Shown: positions 7,458-15,968, counted from the stretch's first letter. The stretch is DNA of 30,531 bases from JABMPU01 sp964457455 (GCA_964457455.1 CAYWJN010000025.1:1-30531), one strand, 5' to 3'. The notes: a model not told the origin generated them from the sequence alone. A program made the numbers and translations.

Positions 7458-8799
7458 CTTCAGACTTTACGTCAGTTTTTTCGGGAAGCTGCACCATTAT
7501 GAATTTTCGGTTTCCGCCGTCTTCTTTGTTTAAATCGAGAACTGCGTGGGCGGTTGTGGAAGAACCGGAAAAGAAATCGAGGATGATATCATTTTTATGT
7601 AAAAATGGTTTCATTAAAAACTTAATTAAGGATGTAGGCTTTACTGTATAAAAAACATTATCTCTTCCTTCGATAACATTAAATATTTTCTTTAATTCTG
7701 ATTTTGCTTCTGTATTTGGAAATTTCTCAATTAATGATGGTGGTTTTACTTTACCCAAACTGTCGAATTCATAATATTTTTTATAAACTTGAAATTTACC
7801 ATTTCTCTTTTTTCTGAAACATATTCTTTTTTCTTTGAATTCTCTTTCAAACCTTTCTTTACTCATTAACCACTGTGTTTCAATAATTGATTCATCAGGT
7901 AATTTGATAGGATATACCAATGTTTTCCTTTCTTCTAGATTTGATTTTAGTGGTCGTATATAAAATTTCCCTCTTTGTTCATAATATTCATCTTTTTCAA
8001 TAAATTTTTTCTTCTCCTCTTCAGGTCTATCAATTAATATTTCCTGCAATTGTGAAACATTTTTTGAATATACAAGAATATACTCGTGTAGATCAACATA
8101 ATGTTTTGTATGCTTACCTCCAGTATATTTTTTCTTCCAAGTTAATTGAGCTACAAAATTCTCTTCCCCAAAAATTTCATTCATAACCATTCGCAGATTA
8201 TGCACTTCATTGTCATCTATAGAAACAAAAATTACTCCATCATCACGCAGTAAATTTCGGGCAAGGAACAAACGAGGATACATCATTGTAAGCCAGTTGG
8301 AATGGTAATGTCCGCTTTCTTTAGAATTTTTGCGATAAAGGTTTTCGTTTGTTAAAAGTCCTTCTTCATTTTTTTCACCGGAGCGAAAAAGATATTCGTT
8401 TTTGTTTTCAGCAAATTTGTCATTATAAATAAAATCATTTCCTGTATTGTATGGCGGATCGATGTAGATCATTTTAATTTTGCCGTAATATGCTTTTTGC
8501 AAAACTTTCAGCACTTCCAGATTTTCACCTTCAATAAAGATATTATCTGTTTCATCAAAATTAATGGATTCGTCTTTATCGGGAATTAAGGTTGCAGTAG
8601 TTTGAGTTTGAATTGCTCTGAAAGCATCGGATTTACCAGCCCAATTCAGCACATATCTTTCATCAGCAAAATTTATATCATCTCCGAAAGTTGATTTAAG
8701 TTTTTCCCAATCGATTCTGTCTTCATTGAAAATATGCGGAGTGATCTCTTTCAGTTTTTTAATTATATCATCTTTAATATCCATTGATTTTCCGTTCAT
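7453..8799 (-). CDS. mod: Type III DNA methyltransferase Mod, N-terminal part
   Basis: This is an adenine-N6 DNA methyltransferase of the type III (beta-class) kind, which sets sequence specificity for both modification and restriction. DPPY (114-117, in IDPPYNTGNDF) precedes the AdoMet motif FFSGSS (about 409-414). The intervening region (about 190-400) should be the target recognition domain. The chosen ATG at 8799 follows aagga at a good distance; a TTG at 8820 is a weaker alternative. The frame ends in two adjacent TAA codons after VKSEA, about 192 residues early. The rest of Mod continues in the next frame, so the gene is broken. A TTGACA box at 8850-8855 lies about 50 bp upstream of the start. 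DUF1016 and res follow in the same operon. Confidence 0.9.
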   Translation of the reverse strand: MNGKSMDIKDDIIKKLKEITPHIFNEDRIDWEKLKSTFGDDINFADERYVLNWAGKSDAFRAIQTQTTATLIPDKDESINFDETDNIFIEGENLEVLKVLQKAYYGKIKMIYIDPPYNTGNDFIYNDKFAENKNEYLFRSGEKNEEGLLTNENLYRKNSKESGHYHSNWLTMMYPRLFLARNLLRDDGVIFVSIDDNEVHNLRMVMNEIFGEENFVAQLTWKKKYTGGKHTKHYVDLHEYILVYSKNVSQLQEILIDRPEEEKKKFIEKDEYYEQRGKFYIRPLKSNLEERKTLVYPIKLPDESIIETQWLMSKERFEREFKEKRICFRKKRNGKFQVYKKYYEFDSLGKVKPPSLIEKFPNTEAKSELKKIFNVIEGRDNVFYTVKPTSLIKFLMKPFLHKNDIILDFFSGSSTTAHAVLDLNKEDGGNRKFIMVQLPEKTDVKSEA

Positions 8800-8820
8800 A
8801 ATAATTCCTTTTTTATCCAA

Positions 8821-9080
8821 AAAAATCGGACATTAGAATTAAGTATTTTTGTCAAATTTAAAATAGCTTCACTTTTTTTAACAACCATTGCAAAATTCTC
8901 GTTCCTCAACCATTCGCAAGGTCTTCAGCTTTTGCTTGTGTCTGTTCTTAACTCAAGTCTTCGGTATGGTAAAGATGAAAGAAAATCCGAATTCTTAAGT
9001 CAAGTCCAGCTGCAAAAACATTTTCGGTGGATTTCGGTGTTTTCAGTGTTTAATTTACTACTCCTTAGTGTTCTTCGCTG
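8821..9080. other. Intergenic region upstream of mod
   Basis: This 260-bp spacer lies between mod and the end of alr, both on the minus strand. It holds the probable mod promoter (TTGACA, minus strand, 8850-8855), a stretch without recognised features, and a decamer repeat block at 9021-9084. No coding frame or RNA gene was recognised. Confidence 0.5.
8850..8855 (-). promoter_or_regulatory. Probable -35 box for the type III operon
   Basis: A perfect TTGACA on the minus strand lies 51 bp upstream of the mod ATG. The -10 element is unclear: sequence 17 bp downstream is not TATAAT-like, though TTCTAAT lies slightly closer. The same box at similar distances precedes phoH, gdhA and metG. Confidence 0.4.
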
Positions 9081-9084
9081 CTAA
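9021..9084. repeat. Decamer repeat block at the alr 3' end
   Basis: Three in-register units occupy 9021-9050 (ttttcggtgg, atttcggtgt, tttcagtgtt). A second group at about 9062-9084 contains ccttagtg and ttcttcgctgctaa, a variant of the usual GTGGCTAA end. The right end overlaps the alr stop codon (TAG on the minus strand at 9083-9081). Confidence 0.65.
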
Positions 9085-11039
9085 TACACAAACACCACAC
9101 CACTGGTGGGGAAGACCCACTCATCTTTTTTAGATGAAATTGTAATGCTTTTGCCATCAGATAAGATTTGCGGGAATTTACTTCTACCAGAGAAAATTGG
9201 AACTGCTTCAACATTTTGCAGAACATCGCCAAAAATAAATGTTATTTTTGCTCCTTGAGTCAGTTCTATAAGATAGACAGAAACCTGGTGAGAATCTTTG
9301 GGATAATAGGTTTGAGTGGAAATGGAGAATTCGACTTCCTTTCCAATAAGATTTTTTAGTTGCGGATGATAACAACGAATCTCAATGCATCCTCCGGAAA
9401 TCTTCATCTCATGATAAAGCTCGATATCATTCACTTTCACTGAGGTTACATCAAAGAATTTGGCATCCAGATCAAAATTGTTATCGAGAAGCCAGCGGTA
9501 TTCCACATCTTTGCGCAGAAAATATTTTTCTAAAAGCTTTTCACTGTTTGCACATGTAACGTAGAAATAATCGTTTTGGAGTTGTTTGAAGAATGTGAGG
9601 GTAGTGTTAGTGAGGAAATAATCGTCAATTAACCCCCTTGCATTCCCCCTTATGAAGGGGGATGAATCTGAATTTTCTAACCCTCTTTTGTTCTCCCTTA
9701 AAAAGGGAGATTCAATGGAATTTTTAAACTCGATGGTATGTACGAAATTACGTCTGTACGAAATATCTTTATCGTGCTCAACAAAGAATCTTTTCAAAAC
9801 ATCAGAATAGATGAGATTGGATATTTCCTTGCTTTGAAGTCTTTGCTCTATTGCAGTCTCAATGATTGTATTCAGCTTATCATCAGAATAATCTGTGGAA
9901 ACAAAATCACGACGCAGAAGCGGGGAAGATGCGATTATTTTTTCATTCTCTTTATAATATCTTTTTGCTCGTCTTCCAATCTGACACAAAATTTCATAAC
10001 TTGAACCCGAGTAAAGCGAAGTCAGAGATTCAGCCCGAATTGAATCGTGATCATCACCGAGAAGAATAACTTCATTTCCAACTGAAATGTCTTCCAATTT
10101 AGTGATATCAACTGCGATCATATCCATACTCACTTTACCAATCACATCGCATACAGTTCCTTTGATCCAGACTTTGCCTTTATTGGAAAGCAAGAAATCA
10201 TATCCATCTGCATATCCAACGGGAAGAATTGCATATTTCAAAGGACGCTTCGTGATATAAGTTCGATTATAACCAATTGATTCATCTTTCTGAGCAGTTT
10301 TGATCTGAGTGATACGCGACTTGAAAGTCATAACCGGTTTTAGATTTATTTTTTTCTTTAAAGAATTATCTGTATAAACACCATAAGAAAGCAAACCTAA
10401 TCTTACCAAATTCGCATAATCATTTTGTGAAGTAACAATACCACTGCTGTTGGCAATATGAATGTATTTTGGTTTGAAATCTAATTCGGATAGGATTTTA
10501 TTGAATTTTTCAGACTGTAAGTTGGTATATTTTTCATCGTTTTCTGCCGAAGAAAAATGAGAGAATATTCCTTCAATTTCCAGGTTTTTAAAATTCTTGA
10601 TCTTATAGATTTCTTCAATCGCATCCGAAGAAGAAATTCCGCTTCTTCCCATTCCTGTATCGATATTGATATGAACTTTAATTTTGGATGGACTTTTCTG
10701 TGCCAGTTTTCTAGCGAAATCAAAAGAAGAAACAGCAGGAATCAAATTATTTTCAATGATCAGATTGATCTCATTTTCCATGGAAGGAGATAATATCAGA
10801 ATCGGAATATCAATGCCCTGATAACGAAGCAGCATTCCCTCCTGAACATTTGCCACTCCCAGAAATGAAGCTCCGCATTGGATTGCTTGTTTTGCTATTT
10901 CATAAGCACCATGTCCGTATGCATCAGCTTTCACGATTTGCATAAAAGAGACATTTGAAGAAATGAACTTCTTAAGTTCATTCAAATTATTTTCAAAATT
11001 AGATAAATTTATTTCCGTCCAACTTCTTTGATTTTGCAT
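9081..11039 (-). CDS. alr: Alanine racemase with long C-terminal extra region
   Basis: This PLP enzyme interconverts L- and D-alanine for peptidoglycan. Residues 1 to about 365 are a complete fold III racemase: PLP lysine K37 in VKADAYGHG, catalytic tyrosine Y257 in IGYNRTY, and GKVSMDM (301-307). The chain normally ends near 370-380. Here it continues to 652. The extra ~280 residues begin with a helical, charged part (380-435), then a repeat-encoded insertion (about 441-470), then a mixed alpha/beta region ending in hydrophobic strands (DEWVFPTSGVVFVY). I do not recognise the extra region. The ATG follows aaagga at about 10 bp. The gene stands alone between mod and phoH. The racemase assignment is secure; the extension's role is unknown. 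Confidence 0.92.
   Translation of the reverse strand: MQNQRSWTEINLSNFENNLNELKKFISSNVSFMQIVKADAYGHGAYEIAKQAIQCGASFLGVANVQEGMLLRYQGIDIPILILSPSMENEINLIIENNLIPAVSSFDFARKLAQKSPSKIKVHINIDTGMGRSGISSSDAIEEIYKIKNFKNLEIEGIFSHFSSAENDEKYTNLQSEKFNKILSELDFKPKYIHIANSSGIVTSQNDYANLVRLGLLSYGVYTDNSLKKKINLKPVMTFKSRITQIKTAQKDESIGYNRTYITKRPLKYAILPVGYADGYDFLLSNKGKVWIKGTVCDVIGKVSMDMIAVDITKLEDISVGNEVILLGDDHDSIRAESLTSLYSGSSYEILCQIGRRAKRYYKENEKIIASSPLLRRDFVSTDYSDDKLNTIIETAIEQRLQSKEISNLIYSDVLKRFFVEHDKDISYRRNFVHTIEFKNSIESPFLRENKRGLENSDSSPFIRGNARGLIDDYFLTNTTLTFFKQLQNDYFYVTCANSEKLLEKYFLRKDVEYRWLLDNNFDLDAKFFDVTSVKVNDIELYHEMKISGGCIEIRCYHPQLKNLIGKEVEFSISTQTYYPKDSHQVSVYLIELTQGAKITFIFGDVLQNVEAVPIFSGRSKFPQILSDGKSITISSKKDEWVFPTSGVVFVY
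9630..9719. repeat. Two hairpin repeat units in-frame in alr
   Basis: Two related units 48 bp apart each contain a 7-3-7 hairpin (ccccctt-atg-aaggggg and ctccctt-aaa-aagggag), preceded by an aaccc-rich arm. On the alr strand they encode two similar peptides, SPFLRENKRGL and SPFIRGNARGL (residues 444-454 and 460-470). Flanking sequence reads as ordinary protein, so this looks like an in-frame double insertion. Confidence 0.75.
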
Positions 11040-11055
11040 TATAAATCAATCCTTT

Positions 11056-11132
11056 TGTCATTCCCATGCAAACGGGAATCTCTGTAGTACTAATAGATTC
11101 CCAATTCCCGAAATACTTCGGGAGGAATGACA
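11056..11132. mobile_element. MITE-like 77-bp repeat between alr and phoH
   Basis: The element has perfect 9-bp terminal inverted repeats (tgtcattcc / ggaatgaca). Inside are two smaller inverted repeats: ttccc ... gggaa, and tcccgaa-atac-ttcggga. There is no coding capacity. Size, ends and internal hairpins fit a non-autonomous miniature element; GTCATTCC-ended repeats are widespread in bacterial genomes. No target-site duplication was obvious. Confidence 0.7.
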
Positions 11133-11173
11133 CTTATACCTTTTTAAATAAATTTCTTTTCATAATTTATCAT

Positions 11174-11202
11174 AATCAATCTGTGTTTATCTGCGTCTAA
11201 TT
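11174..11202. repeat. Decamer repeat pair near the phoH 3' end
   Basis: Two in-register 10-bp units (ctgtgtttat, ctgcgtctaa) sit in the alr-phoH spacer about 20 bp from the phoH stop. They are the same type as the arrays inside leuS and ahead of valS, rdgB and the mutase gene. Confidence 0.6.
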
Positions 11203-11218
11203 CTTTTCTGATACAAAA

Positions 11219-12568
11219 TTAGAAAAACTTCGCTGCCAAATCTGCTAATGCTGAGCGTTCACCTTTATCTAATGTAACATGTCCGACAATTATTTCAGCT
11301 TTAAATTTTTCTACAGCAATACTCAAGCCATTACTTTCAGAATCCAGGTATGGAATATCGATCTGATAAGGATCTCCGGTAAGCACAACTTTTGTATCTT
11401 CTCCAGCACGAGTAATGATCGTTTTCATCTCATGCGGTGTCAGGTTTTGAGCTTCATCGATGATTATATATTGGTTGGGTAAACTACGACCACGAATATA
11501 AGTTAAAGGTTCTAATTCGATGAATCCAAAATCAAGATAATCCTTTAAGGAAGTTTGTTTCTTACCAAAGATTTTGCCATTGTTATTATTTTCTCTTTCG
11601 CTTTTACCGGAAAGAAGAATTTCCATATTATCATAAATCGGCTGCATCCAGGGATTGAATTTTTCTGCTTTAGTTCCCGGGAGATAGCCCAGATCTTTTC
11701 CTAATGGTGAGACAGGTCGTGAAACTACTAACCGTTTATAATTGTTATTCTCTACAACTTGATTCAAACCAGCAGCCAAAGCAATCAAAGTTTTACCTGT
11801 TCCAGCTTTTCCTACCAGACTCACAAGCTTAACCTGAGGATCCATTAAAAGATCAAATGACATCACCTGTTCTTCATTGCGAGCTTTAATGCCAAAAATC
11901 TCTTGATTATGATAATATTTTAAAGGATAGATCGTATTATTTTCCACAGAATAACGAGCAATAATACCATTTTGGTCATCCTCATCTCTGCATAGTATCA
12001 CAAACTGATTTGGATATATCTCACCAAATTCGTTTGTTAAGAATTTCTTTTCCTCAAAATCCCTCAAAGTATCATCATCAACAATGAATTTCATATATCC
12101 GCTGAAAAGTTCCTGGAAATTAATTTTATCGGTTTCATAATTTGCAGCTTCCAAACCAACAGCATCTGCTTTGATGCGTACGTTTGCATCTTTGGAAACA
12201 AGCATAACCTTTGTATTTGGATTTTTTTGTTTAAGATATAAAGCTGTTCCAATGATGAGGTTATCGTTTGTATCTGTTATTAAAACATCTTTAGCAGTAT
12301 CAGAAACTTTGCGGCTGAGCATAACTTGGATAATCCCGCCTTTTTCGGTTTTCACACCTTTTTTAAGACTGCCTTGTTCACGCAATCCATCTAAATACCG
12401 TCCTATCTGACGAGCATTTCGACCTTTTTCATCCACTCCTTTTTTGAAATTATCCACTTCCTCAATAACTGTTATTGGAATGACAACGTGATTTTCATCA
12501 AACGAAAACATTGAATGCGGATTGTGGATTAAAACATTTGTATCCAATACGAAAATTTTCTTCTTCAT
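11219..12568 (-). CDS. phoH: PIN-PhoH family ATPase
   Basis: This protein joins an N-terminal PIN ribonuclease-like domain to a C-terminal PhoH ATPase/helicase-like domain. The PIN start is FVLDTNVLIHNPH, with further acidic residues near 35-45 and 100. The PhoH domain has Walker A GKAGTGKT (about 253-260) and Walker B YIIIDEAQNL. PIN-PhoH proteins are thought to act on RNA; the substrate here is unknown. The ATG at 12568 is chosen because aaggag lies 5 bp upstream; the codon before it is TTG and could be read as an earlier start. Length (449 aa) is normal. It is divergent from nusB across about 170 bp that must contain both promoters, with a TTGACA at 12625-12630 for this gene. Confidence 0.95.
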   Translation of the reverse strand: MKKKIFVLDTNVLIHNPHSMFSFDENHVVIPITVIEEVDNFKKGVDEKGRNARQIGRYLDGLREQGSLKKGVKTEKGGIIQVMLSRKVSDTAKDVLITDTNDNLIIGTALYLKQKNPNTKVMLVSKDANVRIKADAVGLEAANYETDKINFQELFSGYMKFIVDDDTLRDFEEKKFLTNEFGEIYPNQFVILCRDEDDQNGIIARYSVENNTIYPLKYYHNQEIFGIKARNEEQVMSFDLLMDPQVKLVSLVGKAGTGKTLIALAAGLNQVVENNNYKRLVVSRPVSPLGKDLGYLPGTKAEKFNPWMQPIYDNMEILLSGKSERENNNNGKIFGKKQTSLKDYLDFGFIELEPLTYIRGRSLPNQYIIIDEAQNLTPHEMKTIITRAGEDTKVVLTGDPYQIDIPYLDSESNGLSIAVEKFKAEIIVGHVTLDKGERSALADLAAKFF

Positions 12569-12624
12569 CAAGACTCCTTATATCTTAAATACAACTAATT
12601 TCTAAAAAAAACAATTAGCATTGT

Positions 12625-12630
12625 TGTCAA
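12625..12630 (-). promoter_or_regulatory. Probable -35 box of phoH
   Basis: A perfect TTGACA on the minus strand lies 57 bp upstream of the phoH ATG. About 18 bp downstream is TTTAGA, a poor but possible -10. Confidence 0.4.
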
Positions 12631-12738
12631 ATATAAAAAAAATAGTGCATTTCTAAGTCCAAAAAAATCTTGCTATAAAGATAGTGTAAAATTTCATGAC
12701 GTCGGTTTGAAAGATGATTGAGGAATGAAATAGTGGGA

Positions 12739-13185
12739 ATGAGAAGAAAAGGACGTGAAATTGCTGTTCAGACGTTATATTCTCTGGAATATCTCGGTTC
12801 TGTAATCGATCAGAAAGCACCTGATTTCATGGAACATTTTTCAGATAAATTATTAGAAATTACCGCATCCGGAGAGATACAATCTGAAAGCAAAATTTAC
12901 GAATTTGCCCATGAAATCCTGGAAAATCTGCTGAATAATCTAAAAGAAATTGATCAGAAAATCCAGGAGCATTCCTTAAACTGGAGTATGGATAGAATAG
13001 CAAAATTAGATAAGTGCATTCTGCGGATCGCTACTTATGAAATGCTGTTTACTGAAACTGCTCCTGCAGTAATCATGAATGAAGCAATTGAAATTGCTAA
13101 AAAATTCTGTTCGGAAAGTTCCGGTAAATTTATTAATGGAATTCTGAATTCGATTGCTAAAGAATCCAGAGAAATAAAGAGATAG
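12739..13185 (+). CDS. nusB: Transcription antitermination protein NusB
   Basis: NusB binds boxA RNA with NusE/S10 in antitermination complexes on rRNA operons. The 149-residue all-helical protein shows the family start RRKGREIAVQTLYSLEY and the end pattern RIATYEMLF ... AVIMNEAIEIAKKF ... KFINGILNSIA. The start is ambiguous: ATG at 12739 gives the usual N-terminus, while GTG at 12733 is better spaced from gagga (12720-12724). It is first in a plus-strand run and ends 6 bp before the glycosyltransferase gene, so cotranscription is likely. Confidence 0.93.
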   Translation: MRRKGREIAVQTLYSLEYLGSVIDQKAPDFMEHFSDKLLEITASGEIQSESKIYEFAHEILENLLNNLKEIDQKIQEHSLNWSMDRIAKLDKCILRIATYEMLFTETAPAVIMNEAIEIAKKFCSESSGKFINGILNSIAKESREIKR

Positions 13186-13191
13186 TTATCT

Positions 13192-14082
13192 ATGAAACTG
13201 AGATGCAGTATTGGGATCATCGTATATAATGAAGAAGCAAATATCGGAAAATTGCTCGATGCCTTGCTTTCTCAGGAATTGCATCACGTTCAAATCAAGG
13301 AAATAATCGTTGTTTCCAGTGCTTGTACTGACAACACTGATAACATCGTAAAAAAATATGAATCTAAAAATAAAAAAATAAAACTGATAACTGAGCCGGA
13401 AAGATATGGAAAATCCTCTGCAATTAATAAATTTATATCAGCTTCAAAATTGGATTTATTAATAATTGAAAGCGGAGATACAATTCCTGCAAATGATACT
13501 GTTGAAAAGCTAATTATCCCTTTCAAAGAAACAGAAATTGGAATGACAGGGGGGAGACCAAAGCCGGAAAATGATCCACGCTCTTTTATTGGATATTGTG
13601 TAAACCTTCTCTGGAATCTTCATCATGAAATGGCTCTGATTTCTCCTAAATTGGGTGAGATGATCGCGTTCAGACGAATCTTTGAACAAATCCCAAATGA
13701 GAGTGCAGTTGATGAAGCGAGTATTGAAGCGATTATGCGTGATAACGGACTAAAATTAAAATACATTCCAGACGCAATTATTCATAATAAAGGACCGGAA
13801 AACATAAAAGATTTCATTATTCAAAGACGGAGAATTGAAACCGGACATCTCTGGGTAAAACAAATGCAGAGATATTCTGTCTCTTCACAAAACTCAGGTC
13901 TGTTAATAAATCTTGCTTTGAAGGAAATCAAGAGAAATCCGGAAAAAATATTTTTTATGATTGGAACTGCAATTATCGAAATTTGGAGCAGATTTCTTGG
14001 CTGGTTCGATTTTAAAATAAAAAAGAAAAATCCATTTAAATGGGATATTGCAGATTCAACCAAGAAATTGGATCACAGCTAA
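13192..14082 (+). CDS. Family 2 glycosyltransferase
   Basis: This 296-residue GT-A-fold transferase has the GT2 opening IGIIVYNEEANIGKLLDALL, a nucleotide/metal motif in ESGDT (93-97, in place of DxD), an acidic pair in SAVDEAS (171-177), and QRRRIETGH (211-219) where many family members have QxxRW. A hydrophobic stretch near 255-275 may touch the membrane. The sugar and acceptor cannot be told from sequence. It lies 6 bp after nusB and 4 bp before the radical SAM gene, which suggests a nusB-led operon with a shared envelope-related role for the last three genes. The SD is weak (agagat). Confidence 0.88.
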   Translation: MKLRCSIGIIVYNEEANIGKLLDALLSQELHHVQIKEIIVVSSACTDNTDNIVKKYESKNKKIKLITEPERYGKSSAINKFISASKLDLLIIESGDTIPANDTVEKLIIPFKETEIGMTGGRPKPENDPRSFIGYCVNLLWNLHHEMALISPKLGEMIAFRRIFEQIPNESAVDEASIEAIMRDNGLKLKYIPDAIIHNKGPENIKDFIIQRRRIETGHLWVKQMQRYSVSSQNSGLLINLALKEIKRNPEKIFFMIGTAIIEIWSRFLGWFDFKIKKKNPFKWDIADSTKKLDHS

Positions 14083-14086
14083 AATT

Positions 14087-15169
14087 ATGTTGGAATTAAT
14101 ACCGAAAATTATTGTGTACAAATTTTTCAGGAATTTTGGATTTCCCAAAATCCTGCCAATGAATTATACGGTAAGTGCTATTTATACTTGCAACTCCAGA
14201 TGTAAAACCTGCAACATCTGGAAAAAGAAAGCAGTTAATCTTACTATTTCCGAATATAAAGAAATTTTCAGGAAATTAGGTCACTCTCCATATTGGATAA
14301 CGATCAGCGGTGGCGAGCCTTTCCTTCGTGATGATATTGTAGAACTATGCAAAATCATCTACAAATATTCGAAACCTGCAATAATAAATATTCCTACGAA
14401 TGGAATATTGACCGATAAAATCGTACAAGATGTAAAAGAAATCGTTGCTTCCTGCAAAAAAACTCAAATCATAATTAATCTTTCTATCGATGCGATCGGA
14501 AAACATCATGATAACCTCAGGAGAATTCAGGGTAATTATGAGAAAGTAATTAATACATTTAAAAGATTAAAGGCATTGAAATTGGAAAATCTTTCGGTTG
14601 GGATTCATACTGTGATTTCCAGATTTAATGTGAAATATTTCACAACAATCTCTAAAACATTAATGGATATGAAACCGGATTCTTATATTACAGAAATTGC
14701 GGAAAATCGTAATGAGCTTGATACGATGAATGCTGATATTACACCGGATATTGTTTCGTATTGCTCTGCTATAGATTATCTTATTCATAGGATAAAAAAC
14801 GATAAATTTACAGGAATGAATAAAATCACCCAAGCGTTTCGCATTGAATATTATAGTTTAGTAAAAAAAATATTACGGGATAAAACGCAAAGTATTCCTT
14901 GTTATGCTGGAATCGCATCAGCACAGATTTCTCCTGATGGAGAGGTTTGGTCTTGCTGCATCAAAGCACAATCTATTGGTAATCTGCGTGATTTGAATTA
15001 TGATTTTAAGAAAATCTGGTTTGGAAGAAGAATGAATAAAGAACGTCAGTCCATAAAAAATAAGGAATGTTATTGTCCTTTGGCAAATGCATCTTACACA
15101 AATATGTTGATGGGTATTCCAACTTTGTTCAGAGTATTCTTTCGTAGCTTTTTCAAATGGTGGAGCTAA
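14087..15169 (+). CDS. Radical SAM protein with SPASM-like C-terminus
   Basis: The 360-residue protein carries the [4Fe-4S] motif CNSRCKTC (C35, C39, C42), the ISGGEP motif (SAM-binding GGE), and a C-terminal cysteine-rich region with IPCYAGIASAQISPDGEVWSCC and KECYCPL. The latter resembles SPASM/twitch auxiliary cluster domains found in peptide- and sugar-modifying enzymes. The ATG at 14087 is chosen because upstream in-frame codons overlap the glycosyltransferase gene; a TTG at 14048 is possible. No good SD is seen, so coupling to the preceding gene is likely. The last residues run into the next gene's SD (ggag). Substrate unknown. Confidence 0.87.
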   Translation: MLELIPKIIVYKFFRNFGFPKILPMNYTVSAIYTCNSRCKTCNIWKKKAVNLTISEYKEIFRKLGHSPYWITISGGEPFLRDDIVELCKIIYKYSKPAIINIPTNGILTDKIVQDVKEIVASCKKTQIIINLSIDAIGKHHDNLRRIQGNYEKVINTFKRLKALKLENLSVGIHTVISRFNVKYFTTISKTLMDMKPDSYITEIAENRNELDTMNADITPDIVSYCSAIDYLIHRIKNDKFTGMNKITQAFRIEYYSLVKKILRDKTQSIPCYAGIASAQISPDGEVWSCCIKAQSIGNLRDLNYDFKKIWFGRRMNKERQSIKNKECYCPLANASYTNMLMGIPTLFRVFFRSFFKWWS

Positions 15170-15170
15170 A

Positions 15171-15938
15171 ATGCGAGTTCGAATTATTGCGATAATTTTT
15201 GGATTTATTATTATTTTGACTGCTGTTTATGTCTTTTTTGGGAAAAACTGGTTTGCAGAACAACAGTATATTCAGAAACAGAAAAATACAGAATTCATGA
15301 AAAATGAATTAATGGAAAAGTTTCTTACAATTCAGGAACAATCGCAGGAAATATTGAATGAAATTCTTAATCAGAGCTATGAACTTGAGTTTTTCCCACA
15401 TCAAGAAATCTCATTAGAAATAGATTGGAAACGTAAATTAAATTTCATACTGACAAAAAGACCTTTTTTTGATTATAAGCAGATTTATCTGATTTCGAAT
15501 AATACATTGAAGGTTTTAGAAAAAAAATGCGAAAAAATTAAATGGGTAGAAACTTTTGAGGGAGAAATTTCGAATTTTGAATTGCTCGATGCAAATCGCT
15601 TGCTTGTTCTCATAAAAAAAGAAAAAGTCTTTTGTCTAAATCGTGATAATGGAAATATCTTATGGGAAAAAGAATGCGGTTTCAGTCCAGATGATTCTAC
15701 TGAAAAACGAACGGTATTTCAAATTTCTCTAGATAAATACAAACGGCTTGACAGCAGTGTCATCCTGATGTTTGCAGATAACGAAATCGTTTTGCTGAAT
15801 AACATAAATGGAAAGATATTATCAAAATATATTTCTGAGAATAAAATCCATTTTATCAGCGATTTTGATTTTCTGGAAAAAAGCATCTATGTTGCTGAAG
15901 CAAAGAGTATTTCAAAAATCGTAATAAAGGTAAAGTAA
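15171..15938 (+). CDS. Membrane-anchored PQQ-like beta-propeller protein
   Basis: This 255-residue protein starts 1 bp after the radical SAM stop, with ggag 5 bp upstream. Residues about 4-23 form one hydrophobic helix (uncleaved anchor or signal). Residues 30-70 are charged and helical. The rest has short strand repeats of PQQ/quinoprotein type, for example KVFCLNRDNGNILWEKECG and EIVLLNNINGKILSKYI. It is short for a full propeller, so it may be partial or may pair with another protein. Export to the periplasm is likely. Its tight link to the glycosyltransferase and radical SAM genes points to one process, not identified. Confidence 0.65.
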   Translation: MRVRIIAIIFGFIIILTAVYVFFGKNWFAEQQYIQKQKNTEFMKNELMEKFLTIQEQSQEILNEILNQSYELEFFPHQEISLEIDWKRKLNFILTKRPFFDYKQIYLISNNTLKVLEKKCEKIKWVETFEGEISNFELLDANRLLVLIKKEKVFCLNRDNGNILWEKECGFSPDDSTEKRTVFQISLDKYKRLDSSVILMFADNEIVLLNNINGKILSKYISENKIHFISDFDFLEKSIYVAEAKSISKIVIKVK

Positions 15939-15968
15939 CATATCCAATGACGGCTTATAGAATTGTAT

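Noticed and set aside
7440..7470. Phase-variable tract in mod
   Set aside because: There is no homopolymer or short tandem repeat at the shift, only GCCT, so slipped-strand switching is unlikely.
7440..7470. Programmed frameshift in mod
   Set aside because: No slippery heptamer or clear downstream structure is seen; Mod proteins are not known to need one.
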